Origin: Bacilli bacterium
GTDB taxonomy: Bacteria; Bacillota_I; Bacilli_A; RFN20; CAG-826
Assembly: GCA_022641095.1 (NCBI GenBank)
Contig: JALCDB010000001.1
Coordinates: 62,001-126,000 of the forward strand
Direction of reading: 5' to 3'
DNA: 64,000 nucleotides
The position numbers and the translations under genes are program-made. The notes under the pieces were generated by a model. The model searched no databases and had not been told where the DNA came from. It was given only the letters and a program-made list of their open reading frames with translations. Shown here piece by piece: positions 8,638 to 17,230 of this stretch; positions within the stretch are counted from its first letter, which is position 1; each line of letters starts with the position of its first letter.

Positions 8638-10284
8638 ATGGAAGTACAAGTAATTGATAGCGAAATCAAGCAAAGACAACTGAATGTATGTGCCTATGCT
8701 CGTGTTTCCACTAACAAAGACGAACAAGAGGCGGCCATTGAAACCCAAATCGATTATTATAGCGAACTAATTCTTAGCAATCCTGAGTGGAACTATTGTG
8801 GTATTTATGCCGATGAAGGAATCACTGGAACGAGCATGGCAAAGAGAGTGCAATTCAATAAGATGATTGAACTGGCTTTGAGTGGGAAGATAGACATCAT
8901 CCTTTGCAAGTCCATATCAAGATTTGCTCGTAACACTATTGACTTCAAAGAAACAATCCAAAAACTAACCGAGGCAAATTGTGAGGTCATCTTTGAGAAA
9001 GAAAACATTTCATCAAAAGACCCAAAGATTGAAATCTTCTCTTCTACTTTGGCCAGTATAGCCCAAGAGGAATCCAGGAGCATAAGTGAGAATGTCAAAT
9101 GGGGATTAAAAAGGAAATATCAAAATAACGAGTTCTGGATAAACGAAAACCAACTCATCGGTTACAAATACGATGAGAATCACAAAGTGGTTATCGATAA
9201 GTCCCAAGAAGAAATCATTAGGATTATTTTTGAAGAATACGCAAAGAAGACAAGCGTTTTTAGAATATCCAAAATGCTCGAGAAGAAGGGATTCCTTACT
9301 CCAAACAAGAACCATAAATGGAGTGCAAGCACCATTCGATCGATTCTTCGCAACGAAAAGTACATCGGCACGGTAATTTTACAAAAGAAGTTCGTCAAAT
9401 CTTACAAAGAGAAAGAAGTTAGAATTAAGAACACTGGCCAAAAGCCAATGTATGTCCTCGAAGATGCCATTCCAGCTATTATCGACAAAGAACTATTTGA
9501 TAAGGTTCAATCGCTAATCAAAGAAAGGCGAGAGCAATTCCAAATCAAATCCAAAGCAAGCGGGGACAAGTTCGAAAAGAATAAAAACTACCCATTAACT
9601 GGTATGGTTCTTTGTGCCAAATGCCATAAGCATTACTATGTGAAAAGAAACAATCCAGGAAAGGCATGGGAGAGGTTCATGCTTTATTGTGGTTCAAATC
9701 GTAGCACCACCACTTGCCCTGGAGAGTCTTACTTTGAAGACATTGTGGAACAAGCGATGGTTAACGCATTCAATGATTTAATAAGAATGAAACCGATACT
9801 TAAAGAGAAACTGATTCAATCCTATTCCTATTCCCAAGACTATCTTATGGCCAAAGAAAGCATAGAAAAGAGTCAAGTTGAGATAAACGATTACAAAGCA
9901 AAGATGGAATCATACCAAGGCGATAGTGATTTCTCAATCGAACTTAAAAAAGAAGTTCAGCATAACATTGATGTAATCAATACCAAAGTAGCAATAGAGC
10001 GAAACAACTTATCCACCCTATTAAGCCCAGAAAACCGAGCAATCAAATTCCTAAAGGACATGGACGGAATTAAGGTCAATGTTAAGAAGATAAGCGATTT
10101 CAATTATCGAAAACTATTCAGTAAAATCATTGCAGTGAATAAAGACGAGATTCACATATTAATTGGAGAGAGAACCGATTATCCAAATTACGATATAAAG
10201 TCCACTGCTTTGTTAGAAGGTTCGATAGATTATATCGTTAGAATTACCGACCACAAGCTAAGATACAAAGTAATCATTTTCTAG
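8638..10284 (+). CDS. Large serine recombinase 2
   Basis: A 548-residue paralogue of the preceding gene with the same order: catalytic domain (CAYARVSTN, ILCKSISRFARNT), recombinase domain, zinc ribbon (MVLCAKCHKHYYVKR...LYCGSNRSTTTCPG) and C-terminal coiled coil. Tandem non-identical large serine recombinases occur in several Gram-positive transposable and integrative elements where both are needed. A palindromic candidate att site and a terminator follow the stop. Confidence 0.94.
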   Translation: MEVQVIDSEIKQRQLNVCAYARVSTNKDEQEAAIETQIDYYSELILSNPEWNYCGIYADEGITGTSMAKRVQFNKMIELALSGKIDIILCKSISRFARNTIDFKETIQKLTEANCEVIFEKENISSKDPKIEIFSSTLASIAQEESRSISENVKWGLKRKYQNNEFWINENQLIGYKYDENHKVVIDKSQEEIIRIIFEEYAKKTSVFRISKMLEKKGFLTPNKNHKWSASTIRSILRNEKYIGTVILQKKFVKSYKEKEVRIKNTGQKPMYVLEDAIPAIIDKELFDKVQSLIKERREQFQIKSKASGDKFEKNKNYPLTGMVLCAKCHKHYYVKRNNPGKAWERFMLYCGSNRSTTTCPGESYFEDIVEQAMVNAFNDLIRMKPILKEKLIQSYSYSQDYLMAKESIEKSQVEINDYKAKMESYQGDSDFSIELKKEVQHNIDVINTKVAIERNNLSTLLSPENRAIKFLKDMDGIKVNVKKISDFNYRKLFSKIIAVNKDEIHILIGERTDYPNYDIKSTALLEGSIDYIVRITDHKLRYKVIIF

Positions 10285-10288
10285 ACTT

Positions 10289-10330
10289 GGTGTGGGTACG
10301 AGTATGGTATTCAATACCCTGCACCCCACC
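10289..10330. other. Candidate attachment site downstream of the recombinases
   Basis: GGTGTGGG at 10289, the near-perfect palindrome GGTATTCAATACC at 10306-10318, and CACCCCACC at 10322 lie directly after the second recombinase. Large serine recombinase att sites often flank the recombinase gene and are imperfect dyads with a short core. The arms are not equidistant from the centre and no partner copy was found in the window, so this is tentative. Confidence 0.3.
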
Positions 10331-10346
10331 CTACAACAAAAAAACT

Positions 10347-10395
10347 AGAGTTCGAATAAAGACGCATATTTAGTGTCGGTTCGAACTCTTTTTTT
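10347..10395 (+). terminator. Rho-independent terminator after the recombinase pair
   Basis: AGAGTTCGAA at 10347-10356 and TTCGAACTCT at 10380-10389 form a perfect 10-bp stem followed by seven T residues. It closes the recombinase operon and marks the probable right end of the AT-rich island. Confidence 0.85.
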
Positions 10396-10473
10396 AATAG
10401 TAATAATGTAAGAAAACAAATGAAAAGCATAAAAAAAGCATATGATTTGCGTATCATATGCGTTCGTTTTAAA

Positions 10474-10547
10474 TGGCAGGGGCGGAAGGAATCGAACCCT
10501 CATCAAAGGTTTTGGAGACCTCTGTTCTACCACTGAACCACGCCCCT
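10474..10547 (-). tRNA. tRNA-Trp (CCA)
   Basis: The minus strand folds as a cloverleaf: AGGGGCG/CGCCCCT acceptor stem, D-arm GGTTCAGTGGTAGAAC, anticodon stem GAGGT/ACCTT with loop CTCCAAA (anticodon CCA, Trp), T-arm with GGTTCGATTCC, discriminator G and an encoded CCA. It lies just beyond the mobile island. Confidence 0.95.
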
Positions 10548-10559
10548 AGGGCGCGGCTA

Positions 10560-10976
10560 TTATAAACCTCGGGCGAGACGACTTACAAGAGACATGTCGA
10601 CCTTTCCCTCGTAATTGGCCTTGAAGTGCTTCATGACCGCGGGCAGCGTCTTGTCAGGCAAACCCTCGATGATTTTCCTGATCTCCGCTTCGTTAAGCAT
10701 TTTCGGCATAAACGGGGCCAAGGCCGCTTTCTGCTTCTCGATGGAGGCGGCCTGCTCGGGGCGGCCTGCCGCCTTGAAGGCGTCCCGTTCCTCGTCGAGC
10801 TCCTTCAAAAGCTTCTGGGCGATTCTGACGATGTCGGCGTCGGTGACTTCCTTCCCACTGCCGTTGGTCTTCAGTTCCTGATAGCGGGAAATGACGATGC
10901 TGAGGCTCGACCGAGCTGCCTCGTCGTGGGCTTTCATCGCCTGAACGTTCGCTTTTCTTATGTCGTCGATGATCAT
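10560..10976 (-). CDS. yqeY: YqeY/GatB-like domain protein
   Basis: A 138-residue protein matching the YqeY family, related to the C-terminal tail domain of GatB that contacts tRNA. Visible signatures are the N-terminal helical bundle (VQAMKAHDEAARSSLSIVISRYQE...ITDADIVRIAQKLLKE-type) and the EKQKAALAPFMPKMLNEAEIRKII segment. Bacilli usually carry it as a single small housekeeping gene of unclear function. It follows the Trk genes on the minus strand. Confidence 0.88.
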   Translation of the reverse strand: MIIDDIRKANVQAMKAHDEAARSSLSIVISRYQELKTNGSGKEVTDADIVRIAQKLLKELDEERDAFKAAGRPEQAASIEKQKAALAPFMPKMLNEAEIRKIIEGLPDKTLPAVMKHFKANYEGKVDMSLVSRLARGL

Positions 10977-10980
10977 ATCT

Positions 10981-12606
10981 TTAGGCCTCCTTAGCCATTT
11001 GACGCTTCCTTCTCACGTTCGCGACCGAATCGACGCTCAGTCTCTCCAAGGCGAAATGAATCGGCAGAATCTCAAGACGCCCGAAGAGCATGGCAAGACA
11101 AAGCAAAGACAAGAGCCAAGGATAGGAGAAGGCGCTAGCCGCCTTGAAGCTAAGAAGCCCGATCGAGTCAAGGCCCGTGCCGCTGAGGGCGCTCATGAAT
11201 TCGAAAAGGGAATCGCTGAGCCCCATGCCCGGCAGGAAAGCGAGGGCGGTAGCCCCAAGAAGGAAAACGATAAGGTAAAGGATGGCGTAGTTATGGGCTT
11301 CGTCGGCCGTCGAAGGATCTTCCTCCTTCAGTTTTCCAAGACGGAAAACCGGATTGGGATTGATGGCGCGCCGGCTCGAAAAACGGTAGCGGATGCCATA
11401 AACGAAATCCTTGAGCAAGAGGCCAACGCGGAATTGCTTGATACCCCCGGCGGTCGAGCCGACCCCGCCGCCGATGGCCATAAGCAGAATGCTGGAGAAA
11501 AGAAAGACGTTCCCCATGGCGTGGATGGAGACGAAGTTGCTGTAGCCCGTGGTCGTCATCGAGCTGATGACGCCGAAGGAGCAGTAACGGACCGCCGTCC
11601 AAAAATCAAGCCCGCTTGAGGATCCGTTCGTGTATAGGTACACGGACGACCCGGCGGTCAAAAGGGTGAAAAAGACGATGCCCACGAGCCCGATCTTGAC
11701 CTCGATGTCTTTGAAAAAAGCTTTCCAACGGCCCCGCAAAAGGAAAGTGTGAAGGACGAAGTTCGTCGCGCCCAAAACCATCAAAACCATCGTGATGATC
11801 TCGATCGCGAGGGCATTCACGGGAGTGACCCCGTTGTAACAGGTCCCGTTGATGCTTTGGAAATAGAGGTAGCCAACGCTACGGGTGCTGAAGCCGCCTG
11901 TGGCGATGGCGGCGATGCTGTGGCAAAGGGCATCGAAAAGATCCATCCCGGCGAGCCAAAGGGAAAGGAAACCAAGCGCGATATAGCCGAAATAGATGCC
12001 GAAGATGAGTTTGGCCGAACGCCCAAGGTTCGGCAAAAGTTTGTCGCTGTGCCCTTCGGCGAAATAGAGTTTGAGATTGTAGCGGTCGCTGATGGCCCCG
12101 GCGACGATAAGGACCAAGCCGATGCCACCGACGAACTGCATCAGAGCCCGGTGAAACAGGAAAACGTGAGGGCAGAAACTATGCGCCGAATCCAAAAAGC
12201 CGGTGAAAACGGTCAACCCCGTGGCGGTATAGCCGCTCACGGCTTCGAAAAACGATTCGAGGAAACTCATGCGGTAGCCGACTTCGCCGCCGTTAAGGGC
12301 CGGGAACTGGGACAGGAAGAATGGGAATCCGCCGATCAAAAAGGCGAAAAGCCATAAGAGGACGAGAAGCAGCGAATCGTCGTTTTTGCCAAAATGGGCT
12401 TTCGGATGGCCGGCGATGAGGGAGAGCCATAAGACGAGGCCAAAGAAAAACGCGCTCATGCCCGGGAGGAAAAAATCGAGCCAGCAGGAACTCTCGCCTG
12501 GGTAGAAGCACATGAAAAGAGGAACGAGGGTCACGAGGCCCTCGAACATGATGAAAATGCCCAAATACCCGAAAACCAGACGGTATCCGCTGACTTCCTT
12601 CTTCAT
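10981..12606 (-). CDS. trkH: TrkH/KtrB-type potassium uptake channel subunit
   Basis: A 541-residue polytopic membrane protein with four MPM repeats, each with a selectivity-filter loop: SGYTATGLT, AIATGGFST, SSMTTTGYSN and SALSGTGLDS. It conducts K+ (possibly with Na+ or H+) into the cell and is gated by cytoplasmic TrkA/KtrA subunits. Two TrkA-type genes lie directly upstream in the same operon, supporting the assignment. The length is typical of the TrkH branch. Confidence 0.95.
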   Translation of the reverse strand: MKKEVSGYRLVFGYLGIFIMFEGLVTLVPLFMCFYPGESSCWLDFFLPGMSAFFFGLVLWLSLIAGHPKAHFGKNDDSLLLVLLWLFAFLIGGFPFFLSQFPALNGGEVGYRMSFLESFFEAVSGYTATGLTVFTGFLDSAHSFCPHVFLFHRALMQFVGGIGLVLIVAGAISDRYNLKLYFAEGHSDKLLPNLGRSAKLIFGIYFGYIALGFLSLWLAGMDLFDALCHSIAAIATGGFSTRSVGYLYFQSINGTCYNGVTPVNALAIEIITMVLMVLGATNFVLHTFLLRGRWKAFFKDIEVKIGLVGIVFFTLLTAGSSVYLYTNGSSSGLDFWTAVRYCSFGVISSMTTTGYSNFVSIHAMGNVFLFSSILLMAIGGGVGSTAGGIKQFRVGLLLKDFVYGIRYRFSSRRAINPNPVFRLGKLKEEDPSTADEAHNYAILYLIVFLLGATALAFLPGMGLSDSLFEFMSALSGTGLDSIGLLSFKAASAFSYPWLLSLLCLAMLFGRLEILPIHFALERLSVDSVANVRRKRQMAKEA

Positions 12607-12612
12607 AAAAGG

Positions 12613-13350
12613 CTACTTCGACTCCTTCTTTTCGTCCTTTTCGATCCCATCGGCATTCAAAATCGAGGCTTTGGCCGGAGGGGCGTTTTTCTCGATGCGC
12701 TTGACGTAATCCAGAATGCGGTTTTGGTCGACGGGGTCGCAAACGATGAGCAAAGTGTCTTTCGGATAGATGACGATTTGGCCGGAGGGGATGATGATCC
12801 GATAATTGCGGTAAATGGCGGCGATGGAGGCGTATTTTGGGAAATTGATGTCCATGATGCGTTTATTGGCGATCGCGTAATCGGTGAGGACCGGGGCCTC
12901 CATCACCATGATTTTGTTGTTTTCGAGGGAGAGGGTCTTGATGATGCTCTCGACCGAGGATTCGCTCTTGATGGTCTGCGCCAAAAGATAGGTGCTGCTG
13001 ACGACTGAGTCGATTCCCAGTTTCTTATAAAGCTCGACGTTGTTCGGGTTGCTCACCACGCAGATGCACTTCTTGACGTTGAACATGCGCTTGGCCAGGG
13101 TGCAGCAAGCGTAACTGTCGGTGTCCTTCTCGCACAAAGAGATGAAAACATCGGCGTCGTAGACGTCGGCCTCCTCGAGAATATAGCTTCGCCATGGGCG
13201 GCCGACGATGACGGAAACGTGTTCTTTGGCCGATATCTCCTTAGCCAATTGACGGGAGGAATTGATGACGATGATCCGGTTCTCGCGAGCTTTGAACATC
13301 TCGAGGATGAACTCGGCTTGCTTGGTGCCGTTGGCGATGACGATTTTCAT
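12613..13350 (-). CDS. trkA: TrkA-type potassium regulator with RCK N and C domains
   Basis: A 245-residue protein with an RCK-N Rossmann-like domain (about 1-130) followed by a RCK-C domain (about 145-225; IMDINFPKYASIAAIYRNYRIIIPSGQIVIYPKDTLLIVCD). The nucleotide-binding glycine motif is degenerate (VIANGTKQAEFI instead of GxGxxG), so NAD or ATP binding is probably lost or altered. It overlaps the upstream TrkA gene by 4 nt (ATGA) and precedes trkH by 6 nt. It probably pairs with the intact RCK-N protein. Confidence 0.88.
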   Translation of the reverse strand: MKIVIANGTKQAEFILEMFKARENRIIVINSSRQLAKEISAKEHVSVIVGRPWRSYILEEADVYDADVFISLCEKDTDSYACCTLAKRMFNVKKCICVVSNPNNVELYKKLGIDSVVSSTYLLAQTIKSESSVESIIKTLSLENNKIMVMEAPVLTDYAIANKRIMDINFPKYASIAAIYRNYRIIIPSGQIVIYPKDTLLIVCDPVDQNRILDYVKRIEKNAPPAKASILNADGIEKDEKKESK

Positions 13351-13763
13351 TTGCCCTCGCCTCCGTTTTCCATCGCGGTGAACTTATTGAGCGAAAGCTC
13401 GAAAGGATAGATGGCGTGAACGTTCATGCCAAGGATGAGCAGACTTTTCTCGGGATCGTTGAAACGGACGTAGACCTGCGGAACCTGATAGATCTTCGAA
13501 CACAGATGGGCGAGGAAAAGGTTGATGTTGTCGTCCCCGGTCGTGATGATGACCTCGCTCGCGGTTTTGACGTAGGCGTTCTCGAGGACCGTTTGATCCG
13601 TCGCGTCGCCCGCGATCTTGTAGCCGCTATAGGAATCGTCGAGCCGATCGAAGGACCGCTCGTCCTCGTCGACGACGATGACGTTGCCCCCCAATTCGTT
13701 TTCATGGTTGGCGATGGAAGCCCCCAGCCTCCCGCAACCGATGATAAGGATCTTGTTTTTCAT
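13347..13763 (-). CDS. TrkA-N (RCK) nucleotide-binding protein
   Basis: A 138-residue stand-alone RCK-N domain with a canonical GxGxxG (ILIIGCGRLGASIA) and the acidic strand VIVVDEDERSF for ribose binding. No RCK-C domain is present; it seems to be supplied by the next gene. The split suggests a heteromeric gating ring: an intact nucleotide-binding subunit plus a degenerate partner. A TATAAT box and a GGAAGT ribosome site precede the start. Confidence 0.88.
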   Translation of the reverse strand: MKNKILIIGCGRLGASIANHENELGGNVIVVDEDERSFDRLDDSYSGYKIAGDATDQTVLENAYVKTASEVIITTGDDNINLFLAHLCSKIYQVPQVYVRFNDPEKSLLILGMNVHAIYPFELSLNKFTAMENGGEGK

Positions 13764-13785
13764 AAAAATACTTCCAAATTATACT

Positions 13786-14388
13786 CTACCGCTCTAACGG
13801 GGGCAATTCGCCATCGAGACGAAGGTTCTGACATATCTCGACTTCGGGATATTTCTTAGCTGTTTCCTCGTATTTTGCCTTGGTGGCTTTTCTCTTTAAC
13901 CCCTTCCAGCCGACCGTCGCGTAGGTCAAAAGGCACCAATCCACGAACTCTTTGGTGGCCGTGTTGAGGTAGTAATGGGGGGTTTTGCTCCGAAAGTAGG
14001 CGAGGGTCGTCCTGGGGTCAAAATGCTTAGGGTCGTAGACTTTGCTCGCCGAAAGCATGTCGCAGACGTATTCGCACGCCCACTTGTAGGGCATGCGCTT
14101 CATGAGGATACGCCCATTGAAATAATCGGTCCAGTATTCCCAGTGGTGCGGGTTTCTTCGCGTGTGGTGCTGGCAGACGCTTGAGAAATAGCCGTTATGG
14201 AGACGCTCCTTGTAGACGGGCGAGAAAGTCCCGGCGTAGTATTTGGCGCTCGTGAGGAACTCGACGGGGCTGAGTTTGGACAGATCGTGAGGCAGGACAT
14301 GGAAAAAAATGCCCATGTGCCACGCGTTCCGCAGAACCTGATGCCGATGCTTGCTGATCGTGACGAAATGCCGGAAAGGATGGCTCAT
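13786..14388 (-). CDS. DUF5662 family protein
   Basis: A 200-residue soluble protein rich in His and Trp with the DUF5662 pattern: PHDLSKLSPVEF, VCQHHTRRNPHHWEYW and a C-terminal YLNTATKEFVDWCL. The conserved His/Asp clusters resemble an HD-like metal site, but no activity has been established that I can cite. The start overlaps the Sir2 stop in an ATGA, so it is translationally coupled. Confidence 0.75.
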   Translation of the reverse strand: MSHPFRHFVTISKHRHQVLRNAWHMGIFFHVLPHDLSKLSPVEFLTSAKYYAGTFSPVYKERLHNGYFSSVCQHHTRRNPHHWEYWTDYFNGRILMKRMPYKWACEYVCDMLSASKVYDPKHFDPRTTLAYFRSKTPHYYLNTATKEFVDWCLLTYATVGWKGLKRKATKAKYEETAKKYPEVEICQNLRLDGELPPLER

Positions 14389-15116
14389 TGGAGAATCTCC
14401 GTCAAAACCTTGCCGACGTCGTCGTGGATCACGTAATCGAAGAAAGAGTCGCGGGGGGTCGCTTCCCTGTTGACGATGATGGAGGTCGAACCCCCGAAAT
14501 AATTGATGAGTCCGGCGGCCGGATAGACGTTGAGGGACGTACCCCCGACGATGAGCACGTCGCTGTAGCGGAGCGCGTCCACCGCCTTCTCGAGCAGCCT
14601 CTCGTCGAGCGGCTCTTCGTAGAGGACGACGTCGGGCTTAAGGACTCCGCCGCAACGGCAGTAAGGAACCCCGTGCGGATCGATATCCTTAAGGTCGTAG
14701 AATTGGCCGCAATCCTCGCAATAGTATCGGCGGACGCTGCCGTGAAGCTCGTAAACGGCGCGGCTTCCCGCATCGAAGTGAAGGCCATCGATGTTCTGAG
14801 TCAGGATGGCGATCGGATGGTGCTGTCTCTCATAATTCGCCAAAGCGATATGGGCGGCGTTGGGCTTAGCGTCCTTCCGCACCATCGCTTTCCAATAGAA
14901 ATCGTAAAAAACGTCCGTGTGCTCTTTGAAATAGGTATGCGACAGCATGGTTTCGTAAGGGACTCCGTATTCGCTATGGATCTTGTAGAGACCTTCGGGA
15001 GAGCGGAAATCGGGAATGCCGGAGGCCGTCGAAACGCCCGCCCCGCCGAGGAAGACCACGCGCGGATGGCCGTTCATGATCCCTTTGATGCTTTTTATCG
15101 CCTCTTTCTCATCCAT
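14385..15116 (-). CDS. Sir2 family NAD-dependent protein deacylase
   Basis: A 243-residue sirtuin. Motifs in order: GAGVSTASGIPDFRS (NAD binding), TQNIDGLH, ELHGSVRRYYCEDC with catalytic His, a second zinc pair CRCGG, and VGGTSLNVYPAAG. It removes acyl groups from lysines, producing nicotinamide and O-acyl-ADP-ribose. I prefer the ATG at 15116; the ORF-track start adds about 60 residues without homology. A TATAAT box ends 7 nt before this ATG, so the transcript may be leaderless. Confidence 0.92.
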   Translation of the reverse strand: MDEKEAIKSIKGIMNGHPRVVFLGGAGVSTASGIPDFRSPEGLYKIHSEYGVPYETMLSHTYFKEHTDVFYDFYWKAMVRKDAKPNAAHIALANYERQHHPIAILTQNIDGLHFDAGSRAVYELHGSVRRYYCEDCGQFYDLKDIDPHGVPYCRCGGVLKPDVVLYEEPLDERLLEKAVDALRYSDVLIVGGTSLNVYPAAGLINYFGGSTSIIVNREATPRDSFFDYVIHDDVGKVLTEILQ

Positions 15117-15270
15117 AGACCCCATTATAGATGGTTTATCCGCATGGCAAAGGGCGGAATCGAAAAAGGCAGGCATCGGCCCGCCTCTGTCCTCGGAATC
15201 GCTTTTCGATCGATGGGGCGACGGAGCCAGGGCCCCCCGAAGGCTCCTCGGACGCCGACCGGAGACTAAC

Positions 15271-17061
15271 CTATTTCGCGAAAAGCGTCCTCTCAAGTTC
15301 GTCCACGAGTTCCTTCATGCGGGCCGTGACCGCCAAAAACGGGTCCTTTTTCGTAAGGTCGACCCCGGCGGCCCTAACCTCCTCGATCGGGAAATCGGAT
15401 CCGCCCATTTTGAGGAGCCCAAGGTAACGCTCGAAGGCCCCCGGCTCGCCCCTCTTGACCAATTCGTAAAGAAGCATCGAGGCGGTGAAGCTCGTCGCGT
15501 ACTGATAGACGTAAAACGGCGTGTAGAAAAGATGGGGGATATAGGCCCAAACGAGGGGCTTCAGTTTCTCTTCCGTGATGTCGATGCCGTAATAGACTTT
15601 GTAGAGCTTCGTCATTTCGTCCGAAAGAACCTGGAAGTTGATGGGCTTCCCCGCCTCCGCCATCTTGCTCACGTCGTACTCGTAATGGGCGAAGAGGGTT
15701 TGCCGGTAGAAGGTCGAAACGATTTGGTCGATGGCCTTCTGAAGGAGGCAGATCTTCGTCTCGCGGTCCAGTTTTCCCGAGGAAAGCATGTAATCGAGCA
15801 GATTGTGCTCGTTGAAAGTCGAGGCGATCTCGGCCACGAAAATGGTGTACTCCTGCTTCATCACGGGCTGGCTCTCAAGGGAATAGAGGGTGTGGATGCT
15901 GTGACCGGATTCGTGGGCCACGGTGAAGCAATCGTCGAGCCGACCCTCGAAATTGAAGAGGATCACCGGATGCAAGGCCTCGCTTCCATCCTTGTAGCCG
16001 CCGTTGCTATAGGCGCCGGTCCGTTTTCCCAACCCCGGGTAAACGTCGACGTACCCATCTTTGAGAACCTCGTGGGCCTTTTCCTGAAAATCCGCGGGAA
16101 AGCGCGAGATCGAGGCGAAGAAGATATCCTTGGCTTCCGGGTAACTATAGCGTTTCTCGCTATGGGCCAACTCCAGGAAACGGTCGTACGAGCGGTGCTT
16201 GCTCAAGCCAAGGTACTTGGCCCTGATGTCCAGATACCGATGCAAAGGCTCGGCGTTTTGGCTGGCCGTCTCGATAAGGTTCATAAAGACGGAGGCGGGT
16301 ATTTTGTTCCCGGCGAGATGGCTCTCGAGGATCGAAGGGTAATGGCGGGCCTTCATCTCGCTGAGTTCGCCCTGAAGGACGGTGTTGTAAATCTCGCCAT
16401 AGGCGTTCTTCCGCTCATCGAAATAGGAATAGAGGGCCTCGAAGATCCTTTGGCGGTCTTCGGCCTTCCCCGCGTCGGCGATGAGGCTCGTCCAGTTGCT
16501 GAGGCTGACGGTCGTCTCCTTGCCGTCGCCAAGGGTGACCCTCTTTGGCGCGTAATCGCCGACGGAAAGGTTGCTGTAGAGTTGGGCGCCTTCGCTTAGA
16601 AGAGGCGAAAACGCGCTCGCGAGTTCCTCTTTTTCGGCGGAAAGGACGTGCTTGCTCGTGAGGAAAAGCTGCGCGAATCGATGGTCGAATTCCTTGAACT
16701 CGGGGTTTTCGGAAAGGAATCTCTTGATGCCCTCTTCCCCGATGGCGAGGATTTCGGGGCTCTCGAAGGCGGTCGCCTCCGACAAATCGCTCAAGGCCAA
16801 ACGCACTTTGGCGAGCCGGGCGGAATTCTTGACGAGGCGTTTGTCGACGTCGCTCGCGCACTCGGCGTAGAGGTATAGGCGCGAGGCCAACTTCTCGAGC
16901 GAGCGCTCGGTGGAGAGGTAGCTCCGTAAGTGCCCGAAATCGGACAACTTGCCCTTGTGGCTCGCCAAAGAGGGGATGATCTCCTCTTTCAGTTTCGCGA
17001 GATCCCTGTCGAAACTCCCCTCATCCGGATAGATTTTGCTTAAGTCCCACTTGTCAGCCAT
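15271..17061 (-). CDS. pepF: Oligoendopeptidase F
   Basis: A 596-residue M3-family zinc metallopeptidase. The catalytic motif VAHESGHSIHTLYS (HExxH) lies near residue 385 and the third zinc ligand lies further on in the IASTFNEHNLLDYML region. It hydrolyses oligopeptides in the cytoplasm. Length and architecture are typical. A TATAAT box and AAGGAG precede the start. Confidence 0.95.
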   Translation of the reverse strand: MADKWDLSKIYPDEGSFDRDLAKLKEEIIPSLASHKGKLSDFGHLRSYLSTERSLEKLASRLYLYAECASDVDKRLVKNSARLAKVRLALSDLSEATAFESPEILAIGEEGIKRFLSENPEFKEFDHRFAQLFLTSKHVLSAEKEELASAFSPLLSEGAQLYSNLSVGDYAPKRVTLGDGKETTVSLSNWTSLIADAGKAEDRQRIFEALYSYFDERKNAYGEIYNTVLQGELSEMKARHYPSILESHLAGNKIPASVFMNLIETASQNAEPLHRYLDIRAKYLGLSKHRSYDRFLELAHSEKRYSYPEAKDIFFASISRFPADFQEKAHEVLKDGYVDVYPGLGKRTGAYSNGGYKDGSEALHPVILFNFEGRLDDCFTVAHESGHSIHTLYSLESQPVMKQEYTIFVAEIASTFNEHNLLDYMLSSGKLDRETKICLLQKAIDQIVSTFYRQTLFAHYEYDVSKMAEAGKPINFQVLSDEMTKLYKVYYGIDITEEKLKPLVWAYIPHLFYTPFYVYQYATSFTASMLLYELVKRGEPGAFERYLGLLKMGGSDFPIEEVRAAGVDLTKKDPFLAVTARMKELVDELERTLFAK

Positions 17062-17230
17062 ATGCCACGCTCCTTATTTCAACGCCGATTATACAGGATT
17101 TCGGGCACGTCTAATATCCATCGATGGAAAATAATCGGTTTGGGCTTCCCCTCAAAGACGCGGAGAGCGAAAAAAGGGCGCAAAGCAAAAGGCAGGGGTT
17201 AAAATGAGTCAGTCCACGGAGGCAACGGCC

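Noticed and set aside
6661-10385. Approximate repeat TAGTGTCRGTWCGAA at 6661 and 10371
   Set aside because: Two mismatches in 15 bp is common by chance; the right copy overlaps the terminator stem.
6889-10464. 14-bp direct repeat GTATCATATGCGTT flanking the recombinase pair (6889 and 10451) as possible att sites
   Set aside because: A 14-bp match is expected several times by chance in a window this size, and the right copy is part of a hairpin of its own.
10345-10533. 62-aa minus ORF (MVEQRSPKPLMRV...)
   Set aside because: It is a translation of tRNA-Trp and the neighbouring terminator.
14388-16599. Long plus-strand ORFs opposite Sir2 and pepF (293 and 527 aa)
   Set aside because: Antisense shadows caused by GC-rich codon bias; no recognisable domains, and the opposite strand carries clear enzymes.
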